DNA of 64,000 bases from Candidatus Bipolaricaulota bacterium. Lineage in GTDB: Bacteria; Bipolaricaulota; Bipolaricaulia; Bipolaricaulales; Bipolaricaulaceae. This document shows positions 8,517 to 18,232 of this stretch, piece after piece. The position numbers and the translations under genes were made by a program. The notes under the pieces are model-generated. The model was not told the origin of the DNA and did no database searches. It saw only the letters and a list, made by a program, of their open reading frames with translations. How positions within the stretch are numbered: the first letter of the stretch is position 1; each line of letters opens with the position of its first letter. The DNA lies in assembly GCA_030550535.1 (NCBI GenBank), contig JAUQPF010000009.1, forward strand, positions 1-64,000. The letters run 5' to 3'.

Positions 8517-9107
8517 TTAGCCCACGCAACGGCTGAGCCACGGGAAAAGCCCATGGGCCAGGTACGTGCCCAGGGCCGCTCCCCCCAGAACGTCCAGCGG
8601 GTAGTGCTCCCGCAGGTACACGCGGGAAAGCCCGATGAGCCCGGCCAGGGCGTAGAGGACGAGGACGGTGTGCCAGGCCGGATAGAGGCGGGCCACCAGA
8701 TAGGCCATGGCGAAGGCCACGGCGGTGTGGTTGGAGGGAAAGGAGGAAGGGGTGAGGAACTGGTGGTGGAAACCGTGGCGGAGGAAGGCCGGCCGCGGCC
8801 GCCCCACCAGGTGCTTGAGGGCCTGGCACGCGGCCACGACCACGATGAGGGTGGCCAGCCCCAGGAGGACGTTGAGCTTGTCGCGGGGGCTGCCGAAGAC
8901 GATGAGGGCCAGGGCCAACGCCGCCCACACGTAGCCATAGCCCACGTACGTGGCCACGAGAAGGAGGAGGCTCAGACGGCGCAGGATGGGGGCAGAGCTG
9001 AGGTGCTCCAGAAGGCGCTCATCCCAAAGGAGGAGGCGTTCCACGGCCTGGTCCAGGCGGGCAAGCCCGCGCTTTCGCCACAGCCGTAGCGAACCCGCCA
9101 CCCTCAT
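8517..9107 (-). CDS. PAP2-family phosphatase
   Basis: 196 aa; KHLVGRPRP, PSSFPSNHTA, SRVYLREHYPLDVLGG motifs. Confidence 0.9.
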   Translation of the reverse strand: MRVAGSLRLWRKRGLARLDQAVERLLLWDERLLEHLSSAPILRRLSLLLLVATYVGYGYVWAALALALIVFGSPRDKLNVLLGLATLIVVVAACQALKHLVGRPRPAFLRHGFHHQFLTPSSFPSNHTAVAFAMAYLVARLYPAWHTVLVLYALAGLIGLSRVYLREHYPLDVLGGAALGTYLAHGLFPWLSRCVG

Positions 9108-10573
9108 CGCAAGAGCGGAAAGGCCAGCACCTCCCGGATGGATGGGGAGTTCGTGAGGATCATGGTGAGCCGGTCGATGCCGATGCCGATCCCGCCCGCG
9201 GGCGGCATCCCCAGCTCCAGATCGCGCAGGAAGTCCTCGTCAATCCTTTGGGCTTCCTCATCCCCTTGAGCCCGCAGCCTTTCCTGGGCCAAAAACCGCT
9301 CCCTTTGCTCCTCCGGGTCGTTGAGCTCGGAGAAGGCGTTGGCCACCTCCCTTCCCGCGATGTAGAGCTCAAAGCGCTCGGTGAGGTCAGGCCGGTCCCG
9401 CTTGCGCTTGGCGAGAGGCGAGATGTCCAAGGGGTAATCCAGGACGAACGTGGGGTCCCAAAGATCCTTTTCCGCGCAGGTCTCGAGAAGATGCTCGATC
9501 ACCTTGCCCTTGGGGCCGCGCCGGAGATGCTCGGGCACGGGAATCCCTTTGCGGTCTAGCTCCACCAAGAGCTCAGGAAGCGGCTTTTCCACGTCGCAGC
9601 CGCTCGCTTCCGCCACGAGCTCCAAAAGCGGAACTCGACGCCAAGGCCGGGAGAAATTGATCATCCGGCCCTGGTATTCTAGATGGGGTGCCCCGGCCAC
9701 GGCAAGGACGCACGCCTCGATCAGCCCCTCCGCGAGCTCCATCATCCCCTGGTAGTCGGTGTAGGCTTCGTAGGCCTCCAGGGCGGTGAACTCCGGGTTG
9801 TGCTCGGAGGAGATGCCCTCGTTGCGGAAGTTGCGGCCGATTTCATAGACCCTTTCCAGGCCGCCCACAAGAAGCCGTTTCAGGTAAAGCTCAGGGGCGA
9901 TGCGCAAATAGAGGTCGCGGTCGAGCTCGTTGTGGTGGGTGACAAAAGGGCGGGCGGAGGCCCCGCCGGGGATGGGCTGAAGGATGGGGGTCTCCACTTC
10001 AATGAATCCCCGCTCATCCAGGTAGTTCCGGATGGTGCGGAGGATGAGGGCCCGCTTGATGAGGATCTCCCGGCTTTGGGGGTTGGCCAAAAAATCCAAG
10101 GCCCGCTCGCGGTAGCGGGTCTCCACGTCTCTTAGGCCATGCCACTTCTCCGGGAGGGGGCGCAGGGCCTTGGCCAAAAGCACGAGCTCCTGGGCGGCCA
10201 CGCTCAGCTCCCCGGTCCGCGTGGTGAACACCTCGCCCCGCACCCCCACGAGGTCCCCCAGATCCAGGTGCTCCACCCAAAACGCGTAGGCTTCGGGGCC
10301 CAGGGTCTGGGGGGTGAGGAAGATCTGGATTTTTCCGGAGCGGTCATGGAGGTCGGCGAAGGTGGCCCGGCCCATGCGCCGCAGGGCCATGATCCGGCCG
10401 GCCACAGCCACCCCTTGCCCCGTGTGGGTGGCTGGGTTCAGGTGGCCGAAGGCCTGGCGCAATTCGGCGGCGGTGTGGGTGCGGGAAAAGCTGTAAGGGT
10501 AGGGGTTGATGCCGCGGGCCCTAAGGCGCGCGAGCTTCTCCTTACGGGCGGCGATGAGCTCCTGCTCGGGCAT
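9104..10573 (-). CDS. lysS: Lysyl-tRNA synthetase, class II
   Basis: 489 aa; RYRERALDFLANPQSREILIKRALILRTIRNYLDERGFIEVETPILQPIPGGASARPF, GIGIGIDRLTMILTNSPSIREVLAFPLLR. Confidence 0.97.
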   Translation of the reverse strand: MPEQELIAARKEKLARLRARGINPYPYSFSRTHTAAELRQAFGHLNPATHTGQGVAVAGRIMALRRMGRATFADLHDRSGKIQIFLTPQTLGPEAYAFWVEHLDLGDLVGVRGEVFTTRTGELSVAAQELVLLAKALRPLPEKWHGLRDVETRYRERALDFLANPQSREILIKRALILRTIRNYLDERGFIEVETPILQPIPGGASARPFVTHHNELDRDLYLRIAPELYLKRLLVGGLERVYEIGRNFRNEGISSEHNPEFTALEAYEAYTDYQGMMELAEGLIEACVLAVAGAPHLEYQGRMINFSRPWRRVPLLELVAEASGCDVEKPLPELLVELDRKGIPVPEHLRRGPKGKVIEHLLETCAEKDLWDPTFVLDYPLDISPLAKRKRDRPDLTERFELYIAGREVANAFSELNDPEEQRERFLAQERLRAQGDEEAQRIDEDFLRDLELGMPPAGGIGIGIDRLTMILTNSPSIREVLAFPLLR

Positions 10574-11055
10574 CAGCCCCTCTCAATCCCCAGGATCTCG
10601 TAGCGGATCTTCCCCGCCGGGGCTTGCACCACCACCTGCTTTCCCTTGCCGTGGGTAAGGAGGGCCCGCCCCACCGGCGAGTCGATGCCGATCCGGCCCT
10701 CCAGGAGATCCACCTCCGCCGGCGGCACCAGGGTCACCGTCCACTCCTCCCCCGTCTCGATGTCCTTAAGGATCACGCGGGAGCCGATGCCCACTTCGTC
10801 CGTGCGGATCTCGTCCTCGGAGATGATGCGGGCGTTGGCCAAAAGCTCGCGCAGGGCCCGCACCTCCCGCTCCAAAAGCTCCTGCTCCTCCACGAGGTAC
10901 AGGTACTCCTTGTTCTCCCGAAAGTCGCCGCCGGAGTGCTCCTTGGCCTGGGCCAAAAGGGCCGGGATCTCCTGGTACAGCCGGCGCTCCTTGGCCTCAA
11001 GCTCGGCCTTCTTGCGCTCGTAGCCCTCACGCGTGAGGAGCGTCTCCCGTGCCAT
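10573..11055 (-). CDS. greA: Transcription elongation factor GreA
   Basis: 160 aa; LTREGYERKKAELE, GDFRENKEYLYLVEEQ, IGIDSPVGRALL. Confidence 0.95.
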   Translation of the reverse strand: MARETLLTREGYERKKAELEAKERRLYQEIPALLAQAKEHSGGDFRENKEYLYLVEEQELLEREVRALRELLANARIISEDEIRTDEVGIGSRVILKDIETGEEWTVTLVPPAEVDLLEGRIGIDSPVGRALLTHGKGKQVVVQAPAGKIRYEILGIERG

Positions 11056-11389
11056 CGTACACCTCCTGAAATTCCCGCACCCACATCCGTGCGATCTCGC
11101 CGGGCCGGAGTTGGGCGGCCTCCGGCCGGGCGATCACCGCCACATCCAAGTGGCGAAACAGCTCCTTATTGAGCCGGAAGCCCTCGCGGATGCCCCGCTT
11201 CACGCGGTTGCGCGCCACCGCCTTTCCCACCCGCCGCCCCACCACCACGAGGAGGCGGGGCGTGGGGTCCTCCTTGCGCAGCACCCGGAAGGAGAAGAGC
11301 CGACCCTCCAGCCTTTTCCCTTCGCGGAACAGGCGGTCGACGTCGCGCTGCCGGGTGATGCGGTGCTCCCGGCCGAAGGAGAAGTCCAT
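11027..11389 (-). CDS. rnpA: Ribonuclease P protein component
   Basis: 120 aa from Met at 11389 inside a longer ORF; REHRITRQRDVDRLFREGKR, VGRRVGKAVARNRVKRGIREGFR (RNR motif). Confidence 0.95.
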   Translation of the reverse strand: MDFSFGREHRITRQRDVDRLFREGKRLEGRLFSFRVLRKEDPTPRLLVVVGRRVGKAVARNRVKRGIREGFRLNKELFRHLDVAVIARPEAAQLRPGEIARMWVREFQEVYDGTGDAPHA

Positions 11390-11459
11390 CGCAAAATTAT
11401 CCCCCGCCGGAGGCGGTCGCAACTGGCCCGCCGCGGCCCCAGCCACTACCCTTGGGCGC

Positions 11460-12827
11460 ATGCGGCGCACCAAGATCGTGGCCACGTTGGGCCCCAGCTC
11501 CTGGGCCGAGGACACCCTGGCCGCGCTGGCCCAGGCTGGGGTGAACGTGTTCCGCATCAACACCGCCCACGGCACGCCCGAGGAGCACCGCGCTCTTATC
11601 CGGCGGGTACGTGCGCTCGCCCCCTGCTGCGCCGTCCTTCTGGACACGGCGGGCCCTAAAGTCCGGGTGGGCCTGCTCCCCCAGCCCGTGGAGGTGCGGC
11701 CGGGGGAGGAGGTCCTTCTGGGCGCGGGCGGGATCCCCTTGACCCATCCCGAGGTGGTGGGGGCCGTGCCGCCGGGCGCGCGGGTCCTCTTGGCCGATGG
11801 CACCCTGGAGCTCACGGTGCTTGAGAACCACGGGGATTTTTTGCGCTGCCGCGCCGAGCGGCCGGGAACGATCCAGGCCGGGAAGGGCGTGAACTTCCCC
11901 GGCGCGGTGCTGCCCCTTCCTGCTCTCACCCCGCGGGATCGGGAGAGCCTGGCCTTGGCCCGCGAAGAGGGGGTGGAGTTCGTGGCCCTTTCCTTTGCCC
12001 AGCGGCCGGAGGACGTGGGCGAGGCCCGGGCCCTTCTCGGGAAAGATGGGCCGTGGGTGCTGGTGAAGGTGGAGCTGGCTGCGGCGGTGGCCCGCATGGC
12101 CGAGCTTCTGGCGGTGGCCGACGGAGCCATGGTGGCCCGCGGGGACCTCGGGGTGGAGATCGAACCCTACCGCGTGCCCCTCGTGCAAAGGAGGCTCGTG
12201 GACCTCTGCAACTCCCAGGCGAAGCCGGTGATCGTGGCCACCCAGATGCTCCAGAGCATGGTGGCCTCCCCGGTGCCCACGCGGGCGGAGGTGGCCGACG
12301 TGGCCAACGCTGTTTGGGATGGGGCGGACGCCCTGATGCTTTCCGACGAGACCGCGGTGGGGCGGTACCCGCGGGAGGCGGTGCGCGCCATGGACGCGGC
12401 CATTCGGGCCGCGGAGGGCGGGGAGGTGCCCATCCGCGTCCCGGGCCTGGCCCCGGAGCTCGTGGGCGAGGTGCCCGCGGCCATTGCCCAAAGCGCCTGC
12501 TCCATCGCCCAGAGCGTGGGGGCCAAGCTCATCCTCTGCGCCACCATCTCCGGCTGGACCGCTAAACTCGTGGCCTCCCTGCGCCCCGGGGTCCCCATAG
12601 CCGCGGTGACCCCGCGGCCGGAGGTTTTCCGCCGCCTGAACCTGGTGTGGGGCGTGGTGCCGCTTTTGATCCCGGAGGCGGGCACGGTGGACGAGCTTTT
12701 GGCTTTGGCCATACAGGCCGCCCGCCAAGCGGGCCTCGTGGCGGGAGGGGAGCGGGTGGTGTTCACCGCCGGGCTTCCCTTCCACCAGCCCGGCACCACC
12801 AACCTCATCCGCGTCCTGGAGGCCTAA
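11460..12827 (+). CDS. pyk: Pyruvate kinase
   Basis: Translation from ATG 11460: MRRTKIVATLGPSS..., MVARGDLGVEIEPYRVPLVQR, MLQSMVASPVPTRAEVADVANAVWDGADALMLSDETAVGRYP. Confidence 0.96.
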   Translation: MRRTKIVATLGPSSWAEDTLAALAQAGVNVFRINTAHGTPEEHRALIRRVRALAPCCAVLLDTAGPKVRVGLLPQPVEVRPGEEVLLGAGGIPLTHPEVVGAVPPGARVLLADGTLELTVLENHGDFLRCRAERPGTIQAGKGVNFPGAVLPLPALTPRDRESLALAREEGVEFVALSFAQRPEDVGEARALLGKDGPWVLVKVELAAAVARMAELLAVADGAMVARGDLGVEIEPYRVPLVQRRLVDLCNSQAKPVIVATQMLQSMVASPVPTRAEVADVANAVWDGADALMLSDETAVGRYPREAVRAMDAAIRAAEGGEVPIRVPGLAPELVGEVPAAIAQSACSIAQSVGAKLILCATISGWTAKLVASLRPGVPIAAVTPRPEVFRRLNLVWGVVPLLIPEAGTVDELLALAIQAARQAGLVAGGERVVFTAGLPFHQPGTTNLIRVLEA

Positions 12828-13084
12828 GAGGGGTCCTCCTCGGGCGGACCTTTTTCCTCCGCGGGGAGTTCTTCCTCCCGCTCTAGGCGCTCGGTGATGG
12901 TTTTGATCTGCATTTCCGCGGCGGTGATCTTGCGGCGCAGGAGGGCCACGAGGCCGGCGGCCTCGGCCACGAGGTGCGAAAGCTCGTCGATGTCCACCTC
13001 CCCCCGCTCGATTTTTTCCAAGATCTCATCGAGCCGGGCCACAGCCTGGGCGTAACTGAGCTCAGTCCGCTCCTCCACGTTCAC
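12824..13084 (-). CDS. xseB: Exodeoxyribonuclease VII small subunit
   Basis: 86 aa; LSYAQAVARLDEILEKIERGEVDIDELSHLVAEAAGLV; adjacent to xseA. Confidence 0.9.
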   Translation of the reverse strand: MNVEERTELSYAQAVARLDEILEKIERGEVDIDELSHLVAEAAGLVALLRRKITAAEMQIKTITERLEREEELPAEEKGPPEEDPS

Positions 13085-14741
13085 CCCCTTGGGACAAAAG
13101 CCGGAGGATCCCGCGGCGCAGCTCCGCCCGGAGGGCCGTGCCCGCGGGCGCCTGGGCGGGGTCCGTCACCACCCTCCCTGAGGGAAGGCGCAGGATGGCG
13201 AAGCCCCGCTCCACCACGCGCCGGGGGTCGAGGGCACGCAGGCGGTCCTCCCGCGCCTGAAGGCGCTCCTGGGCTTGGGCCAGGCGTGCCGCGGCCAACG
13301 TGGAAAGGCGCGCTTTCTTCGCAACCAAAAGCGCTTTGGCTTGCTCCATTTCGCGGGCGGCTCCCCGGCCCAGGCGGGCCACGGCCCCCACCAGGCGGGC
13401 CTTCTCCCCGCCCAGGATGGCGCCCACCGCCCGAGGCAGGCCTTGGGCCACCCTTCGCACATGGTCCTTGGCGCCCCGCAACCGAACCTCGGCGGCCCAG
13501 GCCAGGCGGCGCCGGCGCTCCCCGAGTTTCTCCCGCTCCTGGGCCAGGCGGCCTTGGCTCTCCCGAGCCACCCGGCGCGCCTTCTCCTCCACCCCCCGGC
13601 GGGCCTCCAAGACCGCGGCCTGCGCGTGGCCCAAGATCTCGGCCATCGTTCGTTCCACACGGTCCAGGGTTTCTTGGACCCGCTGGACCAGGAGCTTGGC
13701 GGCCCCGGAGGGCGTGGCGGGCTTGGGGCGCCAGCCCACCTCGTCCAGCACGCAGCGGTCCTCCTCGTGGCCGATCCCCACCACCACGGGGATGGGGAAG
13801 AGGGCCACGGCCCGGGCCAGGGCCTCCGAGTCGAACCAGGCCAGGTCCGCCCGGGATCCCCCTCCCCGGCAGATGAGGATCACGTCGAATTGGTCCACGC
13901 GGGCGCGGAACCAGTCCAGGGCGTTGAGCACGGAGGGCTCGGTGAAGTGCCCCTGCACGCGGGCCCCGTGCACGGTGACCTGGAAGGCGAACCCCGAGGC
14001 CCTGAGCGTGTTCAGGACATCGTTTTGGGCGTCGGAGCCGAGGCTTGTGATGAGCCCCACCCTAAGGGGAAGGAGGGGGAAGGGCAGGGAACGGTTGCGC
14101 TCGAGGATCCCCTCCTTCGCGAGTTTGCGGAGGATCTCCTCCCTTCGGCGGGCGGCCTCGCCCAGGGTGTAGTGGATGTCCAGGTCCCGCACGATGAGGC
14201 GGTAGACACCCTCCCGCACCCAGAGGTCCACCTGGGCCAGGATCCGCACGGTGAGCTCGTCCTGAAGGCGGAAAGGCCAGCCCGCTTGCGCCAACTTCCC
14301 CTCGATGAGGTCGCGCTCCTCCGGGAAAAGGATGGCCTCCACCTGGGCGATGATCTTCCCCTCCCGCCGCTCCACGAGGTGAAACTCCACCCGCTCCTTG
14401 TGGGCGTTCTTGTCGTAGCCCAGGACCTCACCCACCACCCACACGGGCGCGGGGAAGGCCTGGGTCAGGGCGGCCCGAGCCAAGGCGTTCAGGGCGGAAA
14501 CGGTGAAGTCCTGTGTATTGGCCTTCCGCTCCCGATAGAGCCGCTGGGTGGCCTCGTCGAAGGAGAACCCCTCGGGCTCGAGGAGCTCCACCACGGAGAC
14601 CACGTGGTCCTTGGGCACCCGCCAAAACCGCTTTTCCCGGTCGAAGCGGCTCTCGGGGAGGGCCCGCACAAGCTGCACCAAACGGGGGTCGTAGTCGAAG
14701 TGGATGTGCAGGTATTCCCCGGCCTCCACCACTTTGCGCAT
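13062..14741 (-). CDS. xseA: Exodeoxyribonuclease VII large subunit with extra N-terminal domain
   Basis: 559 aa; VGLITSLGSDAQNDVLNTL, ICRGGGSRADLAWFDSEALARAVALFPIPVVVGIGHEEDRCVLDEV; about 75 N-terminal residues precede the usual XseA start. Confidence 0.93.
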   Translation of the reverse strand: MRKVVEAGEYLHIHFDYDPRLVQLVRALPESRFDREKRFWRVPKDHVVSVVELLEPEGFSFDEATQRLYRERKANTQDFTVSALNALARAALTQAFPAPVWVVGEVLGYDKNAHKERVEFHLVERREGKIIAQVEAILFPEERDLIEGKLAQAGWPFRLQDELTVRILAQVDLWVREGVYRLIVRDLDIHYTLGEAARRREEILRKLAKEGILERNRSLPFPLLPLRVGLITSLGSDAQNDVLNTLRASGFAFQVTVHGARVQGHFTEPSVLNALDWFRARVDQFDVILICRGGGSRADLAWFDSEALARAVALFPIPVVVGIGHEEDRCVLDEVGWRPKPATPSGAAKLLVQRVQETLDRVERTMAEILGHAQAAVLEARRGVEEKARRVARESQGRLAQEREKLGERRRRLAWAAEVRLRGAKDHVRRVAQGLPRAVGAILGGEKARLVGAVARLGRGAAREMEQAKALLVAKKARLSTLAAARLAQAQERLQAREDRLRALDPRRVVERGFAILRLPSGRVVTDPAQAPAGTALRAELRRGILRLLSQGGERGGAD

Positions 14742-14788
14742 GTCCTTGACCCGAAGGTAACGTACTGCGCTACAATGGCTCAGGCAAG

Positions 14789-15751
14789 ATGGCGGATTTT
14801 TGGGACCTGGTGATTGTGGGTGCGGGTCCAGCGGGGCTCACCTGCGCCATTTACGGCCGGAGGGCAGGCCTCTCCACCCTCCTCGTGGAGCGGGCCATGC
14901 CCGGGGGCCAGCTCCTGGAGACCACCCAGGTGGAGAACTTCCCGGGTTTTCCTGAGCCCATCTCCGGCATGGAGCTCATGGCGCGGGTGCAGCGGCAGGC
15001 CGAGCGCCTGGGCGCGGAGTTCCGGTTTGCGGAGGCCAAGGGACTGGAGCCCCGGGACGGGGCCTGGGCCGTGCGCACCGAAAAGGGGGAGGTCCTGGGC
15101 CGGGCGGTGGTGGTGGCCACGGGCGCCCACCCCCGTCCCCTCCCGGCCAAGGGCGCCCAGGAGTTCACGGGAAAGGGACTTTCCTACTGCGCCACCTGCG
15201 ACGGCTTCTTCTTCCGCGATCAGGAGGTGCTCATGGTGGGGGCGGGCGACGCGGCCTTGGTGGAGGCCCTGTTTCTCGCGGACCTCTGCCGCAGGGTGTA
15301 CATCGCCGTGCGCCATCCCAAGGACGATCCCAAGGCTGTGCGGGCCGCGGCGAGCCTGAAGGAGCGGGCCCTGGCCCACCCCCGCATCCAGTTCCTCTGG
15401 AACGTGGTGGTGGACGAGGTCTACGGGGACGAGAGGGTGCGGGGGGTGGTGCTGCGGGACCTGGGGACGGGCGAGCGGCGCCCGTTCCCGGTGGATGGGG
15501 TTTTCGTGAAGATCGGGTACGAGCCGGCCACGGCCTGGGTGCGGGGTGTGGTGGAGTTGACGGAGGCCGGGTACATTCGCACGGACCCCTGGATGCGCAC
15601 GTCGGCGCGGGGGGTGTTCGCCGCGGGCGATGTGCGCGAGCCCCAAGGCCGCGCGGCCCAGGCGGTGGTGGCCGCGGCCGAGGGGGCCCTGGCGGCCCTG
15701 GCCGCCGAACGGTACTTACGGCTTGGGGAGGGATGGCATGAGCACCCATAA
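14789..15751 (+). CDS. trxB: Thioredoxin-disulfide reductase family protein
   Basis: 320 aa; GAGPAGLTCAIYGRRAGL, redox-active CATC in LSYCATCDGFFF. Confidence 0.9.
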   Translation: MADFWDLVIVGAGPAGLTCAIYGRRAGLSTLLVERAMPGGQLLETTQVENFPGFPEPISGMELMARVQRQAERLGAEFRFAEAKGLEPRDGAWAVRTEKGEVLGRAVVVATGAHPRPLPAKGAQEFTGKGLSYCATCDGFFFRDQEVLMVGAGDAALVEALFLADLCRRVYIAVRHPKDDPKAVRAAASLKERALAHPRIQFLWNVVVDEVYGDERVRGVVLRDLGTGERRPFPVDGVFVKIGYEPATAWVRGVVELTEAGYIRTDPWMRTSARGVFAAGDVREPQGRAAQAVVAAAEGALAALAAERYLRLGEGWHEHP

Positions 15752-17414
15752 GCAGTACATCAGCGCGGTGGTGCGGGGGAGGCGCCACCCCACCATTCCC
15801 GAGTTTCTGGCGCGGGCGGTGCGCACCTACGGCGAGCGCGTGGCCCTCAGGCTTCCCGTGAGCCGCGAGGGGCGCCTCACCATTCAAGAGACGACGTATC
15901 GGGAGCTCTGGGAGCTGGGCGGGCGGCTGGCGACCTGGCTTTCGGCCCGGGGTGTGGAGCCGGGCGACCGCGTGGCCATCCTGGCCAAGCCCTCGCGGGG
16001 CTGGGCCGTGGCCTTCGTGGCCATCCAACGGTTGGGCGCGGTGGCCATGCCCCTGGACGCCAGCCTCCAGGTGGCGGAGGTGCGTCGGCTCCTCACGGAG
16101 GCGGAGGCTGTCGTCCTCTTCTGCTCGCCGGATCGCTACGAGGAGCTTCTCCCCTTGACGCAGGAGGTGCCTACCCTGCGGGAGGTGGTAGCCCTGGAGG
16201 AGGCCGTGGGCGCCCTCTCCCTTTGGGACGTGCTTCCGGAGGAGGCCCGTGCTCCCGAATACACACCGGATCCCGAGGACCTCGCTGTTCTCATGTACAC
16301 CTCCGGCACCACCGGCGACTCCAAGGGCGTCATGCTCTGCCACCGCAACATCACCGCCAACATCGAGGCCATGCTCAAGGTGATCCAGGTGGGGCCCGAG
16401 GACCGCGCCCTCACCATCGTCCCCTGGTACCACATCTACGGCCTTACCGCGAGCCTCCTTGCGCCGCTTTGGGTGGGGGCCTCGGTGACCTACACCGACG
16501 ACTACCGCAACCTCATCCCCATCGCCCAGAAGGTGGGGGTCACCATCCTCATTGGGGTTCCCAAGCTCTACCACGGCCTTTGGCGCCGGCTTTCGGACAA
16601 CCTCCAGGCGAGCCTCCTCAAGCGGGTGCTGTTCAAGGTGGCCCCGCGCCTTTTGGGGAAGCTCATAAAAAAGAAGCTTTTGGGCGAGCAGTTCCGCTTT
16701 TTCATCTCCGGCGGGGCCCCGCTCCATCCGGAGGTGGCGGGAGCACTCCGGCGTTTGGGCCTCGGCGTCATGGAGGGCTACGGCCTCACGGAGACCGCGC
16801 CCGTCCTCACCCTCTCCCAGGCCTTTGACCCGCCGGGCACGGTGGGGAAGCCCCTTCCGGGCGTGCAGATCAAGATCGACCGCCCCGATCCCGAGGGCTA
16901 TGGGGAGGTCTTGGCCCGCGGTCCCAACGTGATGCTCGGCTACTACAAGAACCCCCGGCGCACCCAGGAGGCCTTCACCGAGGACGGCTGGTTCCGCACG
17001 GGCGACGTGGGCCGCCTGGACCGCGAGGGGCGCCTGTTCCTCGTGGGCCGCAAGAAGAACATGATCATGCTGGAGTCCGGCAAGAAGGTGTACCCCGAGG
17101 AGGTGGAGTGGGAGCTTTCCCGCATCCCCGAAGTGGCCGAGGTTCTGGTATACGAGGACACCTCCCGGGGCCAGCCCATGGTGGCCGCCATGGTCTACCC
17201 CAACTGGGATCTCCTCCGCCAGCAAGGGGTCACCGAGCTCGAGCAGGCCCGGGACTTCCTTTGGGAGAAGATCAAGGAGGCCCAGCAGAACTTGGCGCCC
17301 TTCAAGCGCCTGCGGGACAAAGAGAGCCTCACCGTGTTGGCCCAGCCCTTCGAGAAGAGCACGAAGCAGGAGATCAAGCGCCACCTTTACGTGAATCGCC
17401 CGGTGAGGAGGTGA
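15738..17414 (+). CDS. AMP-forming long-chain acyl-CoA synthetase/ligase
   Basis: Start MSTHKQYISAVVRG at 15738; YTSGTTGDSKGVMLCHRNI, GYGLTETAPVLT, GWFRTGDVGRLDREGRLFLVGRKKNMI. Confidence 0.92.
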   Translation: MSTHKQYISAVVRGRRHPTIPEFLARAVRTYGERVALRLPVSREGRLTIQETTYRELWELGGRLATWLSARGVEPGDRVAILAKPSRGWAVAFVAIQRLGAVAMPLDASLQVAEVRRLLTEAEAVVLFCSPDRYEELLPLTQEVPTLREVVALEEAVGALSLWDVLPEEARAPEYTPDPEDLAVLMYTSGTTGDSKGVMLCHRNITANIEAMLKVIQVGPEDRALTIVPWYHIYGLTASLLAPLWVGASVTYTDDYRNLIPIAQKVGVTILIGVPKLYHGLWRRLSDNLQASLLKRVLFKVAPRLLGKLIKKKLLGEQFRFFISGGAPLHPEVAGALRRLGLGVMEGYGLTETAPVLTLSQAFDPPGTVGKPLPGVQIKIDRPDPEGYGEVLARGPNVMLGYYKNPRRTQEAFTEDGWFRTGDVGRLDREGRLFLVGRKKNMIMLESGKKVYPEEVEWELSRIPEVAEVLVYEDTSRGQPMVAAMVYPNWDLLRQQGVTELEQARDFLWEKIKEAQQNLAPFKRLRDKESLTVLAQPFEKSTKQEIKRHLYVNRPVRR

Positions 17415-17419
17415 GCGGC

Positions 17420-18109
17420 ATGCGCCGCACGATTTGGCAGGCAAGCGTTTTGTTCGTTCTGTTTGTGGTTGGTTTTGCCCAAGAGCCGCGGCTGCCCCTT
17501 GTGGTCGTCCAGGAGTTCGGGCAGGGGCGAGCCGGGAACGGGGAGTGGGTGGAGCTCCTCGTGGTGGGGACGGGTCCGGGGACGACGGTGGACCTCCGGG
17601 GCTGGGTCCTGCGGGACCTCCAGGGCCAAGGTCGCGGTGGGGTTTGGCTTAGGTTTACCGAGCACGAGCTTTGGCAAGCTATCCCTGCGGGCACCCTTAT
17701 CGTCATCTACAACGTTGAGGACCGCCCGAACCTTCCCGAGCATTTCCCCAAGGACGATTTTGATCCCTCGGACTTCCTGTTGGTGTTGCCCGCGCGAACC
17801 GGGGACTATTTCGTTCTCGCGCAGTGGGGCGGTTTGGGGAACACTGGGGATTGCATTCTTCTGGTTGACGCTCAGGGCAACGACGTCTTTGGGCTTTGCT
17901 ATGGGGAACGCAGCGGGCAACCCCTGCAGCTGGGCGCGGTGGATCGGGGGCGGGCCGCTTGGTATCTGGGAGCGGGGCTCGAGGGGATCTTCGATCCCAA
18001 GAACTGGCGCGTCGGTTTGGATGCTCCCGGGGGTTCCACTCCCGGCGCGCCCAACTCCGAAGAGAACGCGCGCTGGCTGGAGTTCCTGCGCACCCCTCCT
18101 TCCGCCTGA
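17420..18109 (+). CDS. Secreted lamin-tail-domain (LTD)-like protein
   Basis: 229 aa; signal peptide MRRTIWQASVLFVLFVVGFAQ; EFGQGRAGNGEWVELLVVGTGPGTTVDLRGWVLRD is LTD-like; similar to N-terminus of the next gene. Confidence 0.7.
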   Translation: MRRTIWQASVLFVLFVVGFAQEPRLPLVVVQEFGQGRAGNGEWVELLVVGTGPGTTVDLRGWVLRDLQGQGRGGVWLRFTEHELWQAIPAGTLIVIYNVEDRPNLPEHFPKDDFDPSDFLLVLPARTGDYFVLAQWGGLGNTGDCILLVDAQGNDVFGLCYGERSGQPLQLGAVDRGRAAWYLGAGLEGIFDPKNWRVGLDAPGGSTPGAPNSEENARWLEFLRTPPSA

Positions 18110-18138
18110 GTTTTGGGGTTCTGCGGAAGGTGGGAAGG

Positions 18139-18163
18139 GCCCTGCTTTGGCGGGGCTTTTTAT
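18139..18163 (+). terminator. Intrinsic terminator
   Basis: GCCCTGC-TTTG-GCGGGGC followed by TTTTTATTT. Confidence 0.7.
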
Positions 18164-18232
18164 TTGCCCGGGTGTACGCTTTTCCATCCGTTTCCCCTAG
18201 GTCCCCATCCCCCGCTACACTGCGTTTTGCGT

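Noticed and set aside
8553-9089. 178-aa plus-strand ORF opposite the PAP2 gene
   Set aside because: Antisense to a well-supported PAP2 phosphatase; no domain signal.
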